In this document: positions 35,036 through 45,952 of the stretch, piece after piece
Numbering within the stretch: position 1 is the stretch's first letter
How the letters are laid out: the number at the start of each line of letters is the position of its first letter
Origin: Cryptomeria japonica
Taxonomy: Eukaryota; Streptophyta; Pinopsida; Cupressales; Cupressaceae
DNA: 64,000 nt
Reading direction: 5' to 3'
NCBI RefSeq assembly: GCF_030272615.1
Contig: NC_081415.1
Span: 374,371,392-374,435,391, forward strand
Made by a program: the position numbers and the translations under genes
Notes under the pieces: model-generated
What the model was told of the DNA's origin: nothing
The model's database searches: none
Seen by the model: only the letters and a program-made list of their open reading frames with translations

Positions 35036-36030
35036 TTACAATTCTAAGATGGAAAATGCAAGATTATCAATAGATTTTGTTTGGAATTTCCTCTAGAACT
35101 CAGACCAAAGGAAACATCTTTCATTTGAACTCTAGTGAGAAGGTTTTCTTGATTGATCAAATTGATGAAAGTTGACTTTGGCATAAGAGGATGTGTAATG
35201 TAAATTTTGATTGCATAGTGAAGATCAATTCAACCTAGGCTGTCAGAGATTTGCCTAAGATTATCAAGCCTCATAATTCGATATGTAGAGAATGTCAAAT
35301 GGGTAAGCAAGTTAGAATTTCTTTCAAAAGCATACATGATAGATATAATGAAATTCTTGATCTTATTCATATTGATCTATGTGGACCAACAAGGACTACA
35401 AATTTTCAAGGTGATAGATACTTTATGCTGCTTATTGATGATTTTTCTAGAATGATGTGGGTTGCATTTTTGAAAGAAAAATCAGAATCTCTTGAGAAAT
35501 TAAAAATTTTCAAAGCTATGGTTGAGACAGAAACAAGATTGAAGATAAAATGCTTAAGATCATATCAAGGCAGTGAGTTTACATCTGGTGAGTTCAACAA
35601 CTTTTGTGAGAAGCATGAAATCATAAGACAATTTTCTGCACCTAGAACTCCACAGCAAAATGGAATAGTGGAAAGGAAGAACAAAACAATCTTAGATGCT
35701 GCAAGATCAATGATGATGCAAACCAAATTGTCTGATATCTATTGAAGAGAAACTGTCAATACTGCAGTATACACTTTCGACAGAGTACACATAAAAGGTG
35801 ATATGAGTAAGACTCCTTATGAATTATGGTTCGGTCATACTCCTATTGTCAGATATTGCAGAATTTTTGGAGGTAAATGCTATATTAGAAAAGATGATGC
35901 ATTAGGGAAATTTGATCCTAGATGTGATGAAGGAATATTTTGGGTTATTCTACTAAGAGTAAACCATATAGATGTTATAACAAAAGATTGAATAGGATAA
36001 TGGAAAGCATAAATGTCAAAGTGGATGAGA
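35036..36030 (+). pseudogene. Element D integrase fragment, inverted relative to the rest of the element
   Basis: Plus strand: a GAG-pre-integrase piece with LWHKRMCNVNFD (about 35185-35220), CRECQMGKQ zinc-binding Cys pair, HIDLCGPTRTTNFQGDRYF (first catalytic Asp), then CLRSYQGSEFTSGEF where the second catalytic Asp is Tyr, and APRTPQQNGIVERKN with the catalytic Glu. Further on are MSKTPYELWFGHTP and a broken end (IMESINVKVDE, about 36010) that abuts LTR sequence. RT of the same element lies on the minus strand, so this block was inverted in place or comes from a second element. The closeness of both parts to copia favours inversion. Confidence 0.85.
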
Positions 36031-36232
36031 AAGCTAATAACCATCTTGAATAACCATCCAAAACCAAAACAACCAATCTGATCATACCGGATCAGAATCA
36101 CTAATAATTAAGTCCAACCGGAATAGGAACCAACCAAGATAGTGGTAACCAACCAGGACAGAACCATATCCAACTAGAGCACATTTTTGACATCAATGAG
36201 AACACAAAAACAATTTCAGCATATTGCCAATA
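36031..36232 (-). repeat. Element D 5' LTR remnant
   Basis: About 200 bp homologous to 33735-33927, ending in CCAATA (mutated from CCAACA) directly before the AAATG duplication. The remaining kilobase of this LTR is missing. Confidence 0.85.
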
Positions 36233-36237
36233 AAATG

Positions 36238-37698
36238 TCCTTGTTTATTTTGCATACACTTGAAAGACATGGCAGACACAATACTTGTTTAAAATGTTTG
36301 ATTGATTCTTTGATGAATGAAGACAAGCACAAATCCTAAGGTTGGCCAGGAAAATAGTTGTTAGATCTCACTTGGTTTCCCAACTACACTTATTTAGAGC
36401 AGATAGTTAGATGCTTGACCCCACTAGCTCCCCTCCATGACACTCATTTCTCCAGGGAAGCCAAGCACCAGTCCCCACGAAAACTCCCCATGGAAAACTT
36501 TGTATCTCTACTAATAACCATAAGAATGTGAGACGACATTAGAGGTCCGACCTTCTGTACCAACAACTAGAAGGTTTTTGGTTTCTAACACAAAAAGGTG
36601 TCTATTAAGGGCATCTATTCGGGTGGCTATAATCAAAAGCGTGTTAGACTTTGTTAAATAGAAGACCTCCTAGCCTATAAAGGTTGTGCTCTATAGGGTT
36701 TATGGGGAGTCATAACGTCATTATAGAAACATGTAACACCAATTGCTTGTAACTTTCATCACAAACACTTTTATTTATAGTGGCTTAGAAGGGGTTGGCT
36801 TTAGCCTATTACCACTTGAGTCATTCCCTCTCACTTGGCCTTATGGGCTACTTGGGAGGCAGGCCCTTTAAAAGGTAATACAAAAAGAGCCTATTGCTTA
36901 AGACACAAAAGACACTTGTTAATTTTAGAGCGCCAATTGAAGTGTTTTGCTAGACTAAAGAAGACAAAGCAAGAAATTTCAAAATAAAATCTTTGCCAAA
37001 GGTCCTGCACCAAACTTGTTCATAGTTTTGAAATAATACCCCTCCTGCAAGCACACAAGTTAGGTAAATTATTTAGAAATCCCAAAAGACTTTGTGAAAT
37101 AGGGGCCTTCGACAAGACGTTTTTCTCCTTTTCAAACAACTGCACCACTTTGTTAGTGTGATCAAGAGGTTAGCTCAAAAAATCCAAATCTGAAAAACCC
37201 TAAATGAAAGCAAAAATAAAATCTGAAAAAACAAAGATGCAACTATACTAGACGTAGACACAATAATAGAACACAAATGCCAAAAGACTTAACAGAGTCG
37301 CAATTCCCAGATCTAAAACCTGCAAAATCAACAAACAACCTGCACAGATGTAGTTTATAGGCAAAAATGTGTTTTAATTGACACAAACATGATTTCAGAA
37401 GAACCAATCTTGCAAAATAGAAAATCAACCCTGCACAACAGAAACATAGCCAAATAGAATGCATACGCAAAAGTAAATAAAAAACACAGTTAGATCTAAC
37501 AGAGATGCGACTTTAGGATAACAAATCTACAAAACGACAACAAAATTAGAAACGTGGAAATATTCATCACCGATGCCAGATGAAATTTGATACGTTATTT
37601 TATTTGTCACAGACACAAAAAAATGCAGAATCGTCATAGTGTCGAACCTGCAACTTTTAAAAATGCAAATTTTGAAAACAAGATGTCAAAATAAAAAG
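36238..37698 (-). other. G1 5' leader (first part)
   Basis: No coding frame with family similarity. From 37230 to 37640 it carries loosely spaced ACACAAACATGATTTCAG / AGAGATGCGACTTT / ACAGACACAAAAA units related to those at 32265-32515. The leader continues at 32687 on the far side of element D. Confidence 0.55.
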
Positions 37699-37726
37699 GG
37701 ACAAGTGTCCTACCGGGTGTGCCAAA
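37699..37726 (-). promoter_or_regulatory. G1 candidate primer-binding site
   Basis: Minus strand TTGGCACACCCGGTAGGAC begins just after the 5' LTR end (TATACA, TT). The TGG start and position fit a primer site, but I cannot name the tRNA with certainty. Confidence 0.5.
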
Positions 37727-37727
37727 A

Positions 37728-38485
37728 TGTATATGGTGAAAAGTGATGATGATAAACTATTGTAAAACCATAAAGATCCAACCACAAACAATCTAAGTCC
37801 TATAATGAAGCATTCACCAATACCAATAGAGATACCTAAGATCATGTAAATCAACAAAATAAAGCAATATTACCATTCATATGTCAAGTAGGGTTTCAAT
37901 CTCCATTGTCTCCTATCTCCATTAATCTTGTTTGATAAATTTGCTCTCAAATTTTATGTGTACACAAGAGCTCAACAAAGAACGAAAATGTGGTTGATAG
38001 CTTGATCACAAGAAGGCTTAATTATGTCATTAAGGTTGATAATGAAAGAAGCATCCTCTTATATAGAGAACACTATTAGAAATGAAGGTTTGAGATTAAG
38101 AGGTGTAAAGATAAATGGTCGACTAGGATTAAAGGGTAGGTAGAGGAAACAATTAAATGATAAAGGGGTAAGTAAGAGAAGAATTAAGAGATGAATGACA
38201 TGTGTCATGGGTAGAAAAGGCTAATGAATTAATTAAATAGATAAATATTTATTTAATTAATAGAGGAAGTGAGATCAATTAAATAAATAAAATATTTATT
38301 TAATTTAGGAAAAGGACAATTTAAATAAATAAAAGCATTTATTTAAATGAGGAAAGGCTTAGAAGAGGATTAATGAATTAATTAAATAAATTATAATTTA
38401 TTTAATTAATAGAAGACTTAGGATAAAATAATTAAATAAATAAAATTATTTATTTGATTAGACAAGACAATTTTAGGTGTCTGCA
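37728..38485 (-). repeat. G1 5' LTR
   Basis: 758 bp; on the minus strand TGCAGACACCTAAAATTG (TGTAGACACC in the other LTR) to CACCATATACA. Matches 2926-3508 from 37796 onward. The palindromic AT repeat at 38222-38455 has about five units here against three in the 3' LTR. Confidence 0.85.
38222..38455. repeat. AT-rich palindromic tandem repeat in G1 5' LTR, about 5 units
   Basis: Five units built on AATTAAATAAATAAA and its complement (for example ATTAATTAAATAGATAAATA-TTTATTTAATTAAT), separated by purine-rich spacers. Two units are additional to those in the other LTR. Confidence 0.75.
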
Positions 38486-39610
38486 GGTGGCCTACATCTC
38501 CTTAGCTACTTTTCTAGATTAGCCATCTTTTCCAGTTTGACTACCAAATTTTTTACCTTTGAGTCCCTTTATTCCATCTATACTTTATATTTATCCCTAA
38601 TTGTTTCTTTTTCTCTTTTTCATTATTGTTTATACCAATTAATTTTTTATTGTGTATGCCATAGACAACATCCAAGGGTTAATGTTGTAATGACAGGGAT
38701 GCCATAGGAACATTTGTTTCCTTAGTAGGAAGTGGTTCATTCTTTTGTAACTCTACTAGAGCTATATTTTCTAGCTAATCTAACCTTACTCCTTGTTGAT
38801 AGAGTATGAATTGTATCTCTAGCTTCTTAAATTTCTATTGCAATCCAATTTATCTTTCCTTGTAACCCTTCAACTGCTCTTATAAGCCCTTAATTTTATA
38901 AAGAGTTGATTGTTGTCCTCGTCTTCTCCCTTAAGATCATTCTTTGGTCCAATGAAAATGTCAAGTTGAACATCTATATCATGTCCATCATTATAATTAG
39001 ATCTAATTGTAGAGATTATCTCCTTCTACTCTGAACTTTGAGCTATGTAAGTATCATCATCATTTGTTTCACACTCTGAGCTATGTTGCATATGAACCCT
39101 TTGTGTATCCTCGTCTATGGTTTTTCTTTTTACATTTTCTCATCCTTAGTTTTATTTATTCAATTTCTAAACATATAATCTCTTTCAAAATCAGTTTTAT
39201 CAACATTAAAAATATTCTTCTATTTCTGAGGATTTTTCTCTCCTAAAATTCCTTATTCCTTGAAGCAATGTGAATGCCTCTCTTACTACTTCTGCACTTT
39301 GATCTTTTCCTTTTTATGTTTATACCTTGAAGTTTTCTTTTCAATCATAGGCTTCTTCCTAGTTTCCCTTGTTCTTATGCTGCTTAGGTTCTTCTCTAGG
39401 TGTTTGTTTCCTAGACTCCTTAGGTTTTTGCATCTTGAATTTCTCCCTAAGCCTATGTTTATTAGACTTATCTTTATTGTTTCTTATGCTTCTTTCTAGC
39501 TGAAGAGGGAGAAGCAGGCTCTCTTCTTTTTCTAGTTTTTGGTGGAGATGGAGGAATAGGACTTTCAAGTGCAAATGTTGCAAGTTTTTTCTTAGATGTT
39601 ATGAGCAAAC
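38486..39610 (-). pseudogene. Coding remnant of unknown protein, cut by G1
   Basis: Not recognised. Minus-strand translation shows a Pro/basic segment SPIPPSPPKTRKRREPASPS (about 39570-39500), a Lys-rich stretch, an acidic part with ECETNDDDTYIAQSSE and NYNDGHDIDVQLDIFIG (about 39070-38960). Coiled-coil-like heptads VKNLVVKLEKMANLEK (about 38560-38510) run up to the G1 LTR edge at 38485. Several frame changes and stops are needed. The coding-like sequence stopping at the LTR suggests G1 inserted into it, but no continuation is visible near 2.9 kb. It may belong with the larger remnant at 40659-44103 on the same strand. Confidence 0.4.
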
Positions 39611-40658
39611 CTTGTCACAAGTTCTCACTTTGTTGGGCAAAATTTTTGTAAACTAGAAAGTTCATAAAATTGTGGTTTTAACCATAGTACATAAGATTCT
39701 CTCCTAATTATAAGGGAAGGCTCCCCCTTTTCTTACTACTCTTCTCTACCTATAACAAAACTCTAACTATGAATCCTAACATATTCTCTCTTTTTAAAAG
39801 TAGATGATATTCTTTTCTCTATTTTTTAGAAAATAAGTTACAATTAGAGCAGTAATGATATAGACAACTTCAAAGTTACTATGGAATAACTTAAATTACA
39901 ATAATGAAAAATGTGAGTATCAAGAAGAAAATTTTCCATGAAAGCACAAAGTCTCCCATTGCTTTCTTGAGATAAGAAAATAGCACTTGAGCTTAAAGTC
40001 TCCAAAACACTATAATCATATCAACCTTTAATTAATAACTTCTGCCACCCAAAATAAACTTTCCAGGATAACAAGACAAAACACAAAGTCTTTGAATTCA
40101 TACCTATTTACAGCTTTATAAATTTTCACTTAAGATAACAAAGTAAAGCCCAAAGTCTTTAAATGGTTATATATGTACTAATTCTACCTTACAAATTTTG
40201 AAATGTAACACAGAGTTTACAAAAAAAGATTTGTTCTACTATTTAATGATACTTTCCACAATGCTTTTACTCAACCAAAACAAGATTTTACAACAATAAT
40301 GACATAAGAACACTCTCACCATAAACCAAAATGACTCCAACACAAATTGTGAAATCCAAAGATATTCTCTTATTTGATCAAATTTGCAAAATAACAATAT
40401 AAACTCAAAGTTTCACTTCGGAAGAGTTTCGTTGCATAAGATTAAAGATAAAAATTACAATGAGAACCCTCATAATTATAGTGGAGGGACAAAGAGCTAA
40501 TCTAGGAAAGCTACAACAAACTATGACTAAGTAAAAAATGAGTCCTACTTGACTTAGAACATGTAAATATTCTAGATGCAAAAACATAAATACAAAATGA
40601 CACTTGAAGTGTCAGATACTGACTACAAAAATGCACCTACAAATTCATAAATGTAAAA
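39611..40658. other. AT-rich non-coding stretch
   Basis: About 1 kb between two minus-strand coding remnants. No gene, LTR end or tandem repeat is recognised. An intron or intergenic spacer of the same old element is possible. Confidence 0.35.
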
Positions 40659-43600
40659 CTACTAAGTGTCACTAGACACTCCATTATGATCTTGTTTTAT
40701 TAATTCCTCATATTTCTGAAGGGCAATTATCATTTGTTCTTTATTAGGTCCCTGAGTATGACTCGTGACAACTTTGACTCGAGTGATAGAATCTCCAAAG
40801 CCAACATAACATCTTTTATGCTTCTTCAGAAGGGAAGCCAAGTTGTCTAGATTAACATGAATATCTATCAATTTATCAATTGAAGATATAGAGAAAATTT
40901 CTTTATCAACCTCTTCTCCAATGAGAAAGATGCATTATTTGATGATAACATCTTCACGAAGAGCCTTCTATTTCTCATCAAGGAATGTACAAGGAAGTTC
41001 TCATATGTTTTCATTTATTTCCTTCCCTTTATCATTACATTCTTTTTGTGCCTTTCACATATCCTTGATGAGTATTTTTAGAGTGTTGATATGATGATAT
41101 AATACTTCCCTTTGTTCAACATACATGTCCCTTGAAGAGAGCACTCCATTATCAATCTGAACATCCAATTAAAAATCTTCTAACTTCAACCATGTGTCAA
41201 AGTCTTTCTCTTGTGTCTCTAATTCCTATGAGAGTAGATCCAATGTTTTATCTACCTCAGACTTAACACCCTCTAAATTATTAATCAAAGTAACTACATA
41301 GCATAGAAGATGTGTTCCTTGACTCAACATTTTGTCCATCCATTCACCCACTGATCTCCCTCATGAGGTAACATGATCAACTTGTTTAATGAATCACTTA
41401 TCAAATGATAAAGTAACTGGATCAATTACCTCTTAAGACTTTTTTTTATCTTAATCAATATAGAGGTGAGTTGTTCCACTTTTTTCTTAAGTTTATCCTT
41501 CTTTACCATTTATTCATTATACCTCACCACAAGATTATAAAAATATTTCTAAGCATCCTCCACGGTTCTCTCATGAGTTTTCTTTCCTAATTCAATTCTA
41601 TTAATGACATAATCTATAGGTTAAATCTTGTCAATATCTATGTTTGGAGGAGGTATTGCAAGTTCAACATACTTATCCTTTGATTTATCCACTTTAACCC
41701 TGGACAAAGTCTTATCCTTTTTTGTAATCTTGGGCTTGACAAGAACCATCTGGCAGAAGTCAAAGTGATCTGGGGAGATGGCTTGCTTCTTCCTCTTAGG
41801 AGTAATAGAGACTAATTAGGGTGGTAAAGGTGTGTCATCTTCAACTTCTGTGACCAATACTTGAGATGAAAGTTCTCAATTTTGTACATTTGTAGTCACA
41901 ATGGGAGGAGTAGAAGTCACAATTGTAGGTGGGTTCTCTATGACTAAAAAATTTGGGTCAAATTTCAGCCTTTGACATAAATTTATCAAAATTTTCTAAC
42001 ATTGAAGAAGACACTTCAGACAAATTTGGGAGAAACACATTTTCAATATTGTCCTATGGAGTGTCTAAAGCTGACTCAATAGTTATTGTGGAAGGAATAG
42101 TATGTATTACTACACCAGGAGCATCAGATGTATAGGAAATAGTGAAACCAAAAGGAACAGGATTAGAAATAGGAACTTGAGGAGGAACACAACCTGGAGT
42201 ATCATGGGATGTATGAGGAATAGATTCTTATATCCTTTCGGAATGGGAAGTACTTGGAATTTCAAATAATCCTTCCTCATCAAAATCCTCCTCCTCTTCT
42301 TCTTCTAGTTCTTCTTATTGTATATCATCTTCAAGAAATTCTTCCTTAGCTTCTTCTTCTATCCGAGTATCTTGAGATATTGATGCCCCTTGACTCCTAT
42401 CTTTTCCTTTACCTATAGTGAATTTGGGAGTCTTTAGGGTCGTTGAATCCTGCGTGTTCTTAGTCCTCAATCCAGAAGTCTTTCTCACTGGTCCTGCAGT
42501 ATCATCTTCTGATCTAGTCTAGAATGGGTTCAATTGAAGTCATTTTCATATTAACCAAACATTAGTATTGGGAAGAATATTCTAGAACTCGGCCCTTATT
42601 GAAGTCATTTCCTTTTGCGACCACTGGATGAGAGGGAGTGGTGAATATACAATCTTATTCTTTTCCTACACTAGTTCCAGAATGTTTCCATCATCTTTGA
42701 GATCCTCATGAATAACAACAAGATTTAGGTTCTCAATTTTCTCAAAAGTGAGACAACAATAATCAAACTTTTTGATATCTTCCTCTATTCTACAGTCTAT
42801 CCAGATATCTTCTAAAAGGTGAACTTGAGTATAGATTTTTCGTTAACTTTTTCTTCATGACCTTGTAGTCAAAAAATTTCCTAGCCTTGAAGAGATTCAT
42901 TGTAACCCTTCTCATTTTCTCATCTGTGGCCCTAGCCTTGTAAACGGAATTAATTGAATATCTCCCAATGGTGAGAGAATTTGAACCCAGACTTTTTTGG
43001 ACCTAACTGATGTTCATGTATCACCACCATCTGACGAGCCAAATCCATAAGTACAATTTTGTCTAATGGGTATCTAGGGAGCATGAAAGGCTCATCATCA
43101 TAACATCCCACTCTGAGGTAGGTGAAAGTGGGGAGTTGTACAAACATACACCCATACAAATTCACTATATTCCAAGCTTCATCTGATACCCTCTTCTTCT
43201 GGAGATGCTTATCAAACATGCACATGTAGTGAGAGAAGAAAGCATCATTCACTCTCCTAAAATAGTGTAAACTAATCTTTAGAGTCAACTGAGAGTAATA
43301 TTGATATATTTGAATCTATCTCCTATCCCCTATTGTAGCTAACCCTGGAAAGTACCTCATTGAGGTTGTTGTATACACTAGATATGAAGTCATATAAAAA
43401 TTCAAAGTAGTTGGTACCTTGGTAAGTAGCTCAGACAAAGCATCACTTATCTGTTTACCCCAATAAATCCTTTCCTTATTTTTCTAGATGATATGGATGT
43501 ACTGATACATCCATTCATGATATGTACCTGAAATAGGAATCCCTTTCATCCTACTAGGAAGAGTGATCAAATCATTTAACTCTTCAATGGAATCACTTTG

Positions 43601-44103
43601 ATGAATTCGATTAGGCCATCTTGCAATAGTGGGTCTTGAAGACTTCAACCAATTATCATTGATATTCCTCCCACACTTGTCTTGATTATTGTCATAATAT
43701 GTCTAAGTTGATTGTATGCCAATATTGGCATATTGATCAAATTTAGAGCATTTGAAAATTGTGTCAAAGAAGTCCTCATCCAATTTTATGAGATTTTCCT
43801 TTCCCTTTGCATCCTTGACAGACCTATTTATTGGGTCAAACCCGCTAACACAAATTCAAGGTTCTGCGCTCACATTGTAAAAGATGCAACTAAGTGAATT
43901 TCATTGTTAATAGTTGCCTCCATCTTATAATATTTAGGTGGTTCTTTAACTCTCTTAAGAAACTCTTCAAGATCCACATTACCGATTTCTATGCCTCTAA
44001 TGTTGTCAATATTAGATGACATAGAAGAAGAAGAAGGGAAGACCGGATGAGGATCCTTCTTTTTAAACTTCATGACCCCCTTTCTTGGAGATGTCTTTGT
44101 CAT
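40659..44103 (-). pseudogene. Large broken ORF of unknown function, laid out like element A/B ORF2
   Basis: Not recognised. A minus-strand Met at 44103 begins MTKTSPRKGVMKFKKKD, and coding-like translation can be followed, with about 20 stops and some frame changes, to a stop at 40659. A globular N-terminal part includes the open frame 43288-42950 (LHYFRRVNDAFFSHYMCMFDK, FTYLRVGCYDDEPFMLPRYP, LMDLARQMVVIHEHQLG). Then come a basic stretch (about 42490-42400), a strongly acidic run (DIQ-EELEEEEEEDFDEEG, about 42330-42270) and a Ser/Thr/Pro-rich part. The C-terminal helical, coiled-coil region ends near HVNLDNLASLLKKHKRC (40862-40800). Size and order (globular, basic/acidic, coiled coil) resemble element A and B ORF2, but I cannot align the residues. 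The palindrome array lies just upstream. Confidence 0.55.
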
Positions 44104-44224
44104 TTGACTATGATTGTAACTGCAACATTTGAAAGAGAAATCATCACCATGCTTAGTTTTCCAAAGTCACTTTAATAGGGTTTTAAAAAAACCTAATTAA
44201 TTGGTAGTACAATATTTCCTTTGG

Positions 44225-45405
44225 GTGTAAATTGGGTTTGTAACCCCAATTTACATATGTGTGCACTTTGTGCAAATTAGGTTTACAAACCCGATTTACC
44301 CCTAAAATAGGTGTGGTTCAATAATTGAATTTCATACTTATAAGTCTGATTTTGCATTTGGGAAAAGATGGTAAATCACAATGGTGCAAATCGGGTTTGT
44401 AATTCTGATCTACACTTGGGAGGTTTACACAAAAAGTGGTGTAGATATGGCTTACAAACCCAATTTGCACCACATAGGAAACAACAATGAAATTATCCAT
44501 GTTTGGTGCATATCAGGGTTGTAACCCCAATATCCATCTCAAAGGAGAGAGTTGGTGTAGATCGGGGTTACAACCCCGATATACACCTCTATTTAGCACC
44601 ATTTTGATTGAGTGTCGATGTTGGTGTAAGGCGGGGTTATGACCTCAACTTACACCCAAAGAGAAGGAATTGGTGTAAGTCAAGGTTGTAATTCCACCTT
44701 ACACAATAATGGAAAGACTTATATTTTTAGAACATGGTAGGGACATAGTCTAAACATATACCAATTGTTGGGATTTGGTGTATGTTAGGACTATCTCACT
44801 GACATCCACCAAACTGGAGGATTTGGTTTGAGTGTATTCAGTATATGTCAGGACCACAACCCTACCATACACTACATAAATATAACTTGGTGTATGATGG
44901 GATTGTAATCCTAACATCCACCAAAAGAGATGATTCAAATCAAAAATATTTTTTGGGAAAGGAAAGCCCAAACAATCGGGTTAGAGAGGAACATAAACCC
45001 TAAAACAAAACAAGAAAGAAAGGGATAAATACATCCCAAAAAAGGGAAGATTGTAAATCGACTTCAACTCCTAGATCTCGTGTAGCTTGACAATGCTTTA
45101 GGTGCTTAGAAAAAATATGAAATTAAAAATGACTAAAAAGAAATACAAAGAAGATTTACAGGGAAGAAGAAACTGAATTGGTTTCAAAGACAAACAATAA
45201 ATGCGCTTCAAATGTGTGAAATAAATGGTGTGTTTCAGGGTTGTAAACCCAAAATACACCATTATGTGTATTTTAGGTTTACAACCCTGAATTATACCTT
45301 TAGGGTGCATTTCCATAGTTAAGTGCAACATGGAATTATAAGTTCGATTTGCACCAAAAAGACCTAGACTAGTGTAGTATCAGAGTTTAACTTTGACATT
45401 GCACC
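44225..45405. repeat. Array of about 15 palindromic units of ~34 bp
   Basis: Each unit is an imperfect palindrome of the form GGTGTA-NATCGGGGTT-AC-AACCCCGATN-TACACC. Units lie at about 44225-44256, 44270-44300, 44383-44415, 44438-44471, 44505-44538, 44554-44587, 44623-44656, 44672-44705, 44777-44810, 44841-44872, 44889-44922, 45227-45260, 45265-45298, 45322-45355 and 45371-45405. The unit at 44554 pairs at 15 of 16 positions and the one at 44225 has an 11-bp perfect stem. Spacers are 4-100 bp and unrelated, apart from a 300-bp gap after 44922. Outer GGTGT/ACACC and inner GGGTT/AACCC are the shared parts; other stem bases vary between units while often staying complementary. It sits upstream of the minus-strand ORF starting at 44103. 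Confidence 0.85.
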
Positions 45406-45544
45406 ATTTTGGAAAAACTTAAGAAAGACAACTTTAAATAAATTTTTTGAATTAAAAACTTAACTAGGATCAGTAGGCAACCACAAAAAAACCCCAGTAA
45501 GACCAAAGAAGAAAAAATTTACTTCAAAAAATGAACTTAGAGAG

Positions 45545-45952
45545 TTAAATTATGAATTCGAACAATAATTTGTAGGAGTTACCCAGTTTTTTTATCATAA
45601 TTAAAAATAGGGATAACACACATCTATGCTCATATTCCAATTCTTCACTCCTATTCAATAGGGCTAGAGGCAGCTGATGTAGGAGGTGGTAGGTTATCCC
45701 CAATTTCTTTTGGCATATTTTCTTTAAGGGTTCCAATTTATTCTACCTCCCTAGTTTGTTTATTGTTTTTCTCAACCTTATCATTTTCATTACTGGCTGG
45801 AATGTGGCATAATAGTTTGTTATGAATGTAATCCCAACCCTTAAACTATTCCCATGTTACATTTAAGAATTAGATAGTTAGGATTATTTTTTATAAATAA
45901 AACAACCAGATAGTGGTGTGACAAGGATCATTATGTCCTTTTCCTTCTAAAC
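45545..45952 (-). pseudogene. C-terminal part of an unknown retroelement-like ORF (split by element E)
   Basis: Continuation of 53865-54380 beyond element E. Minus-strand translation gives HHYLVVLFIKNNPNYLILKC then, after a frame change, WDYIHNKLLCHIPASNENDK and a polar end with NLPPPTSAASSPIE followed by stops (about 45655). The product is not recognised. It lies just upstream of the palindrome array in coding sense. Confidence 0.45.

Larger units (their letters stand above)
32688..36232 (-). mobile_element. Element D: rearranged copia remnant inside the G1 leader
   Basis: Flanked by perfect duplications AAATG (32683-32687 and 36233-36237). On the minus strand: about 200 bp of 5' LTR (36031-36232), an integrase segment in reversed orientation (about 35036-36030), the RT N-terminus (35035-34280), an abrupt join to the end of RNase H (about 34280-34182), 3' non-coding sequence, and a 3' LTR (32688-33927). 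Gag, protease, the primer site and most of RT are gone. Deletion plus an internal inversion explains the layout; the outer ends remain those of the original insertion. Confidence 0.85.
2926..38485 (-). mobile_element. G1: Ty3/gypsy LTR retrotransposon, Tat-like, carrying an antisense PMD gene, with three nested insertions
   Basis: The element reads on the minus strand: 5' LTR, leader, gag, protease, RT, RNase H, second (archaeal-type) RNase H, integrase, then an opposite-strand PMD pseudogene and the 3' LTR. The two RNase H domains and the MPGLD...HHL lead-in to RT are known marks of the Tat lineage. Extra ORFs, some antisense, between pol and the 3' LTR are also known there. Three copia-type elements interrupt it at 8797-18789, 23278-29262 and 32688-36232; without them it is about 16 kb. 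Every domain has stops or frameshifts. The end at 2926 is where LTR homology begins, not a proven terminus, and no target-site duplication could be matched (GGTGG follows the high end at 38486). Confidence 0.85.

Noticed and set aside
44225..45405. CRISPR-like repeat/spacer pattern
   Set aside because: Units are palindromes that differ from one another, spacers vary from 4 to about 300 bp, and the context is plant retroelement DNA. Not a CRISPR array.
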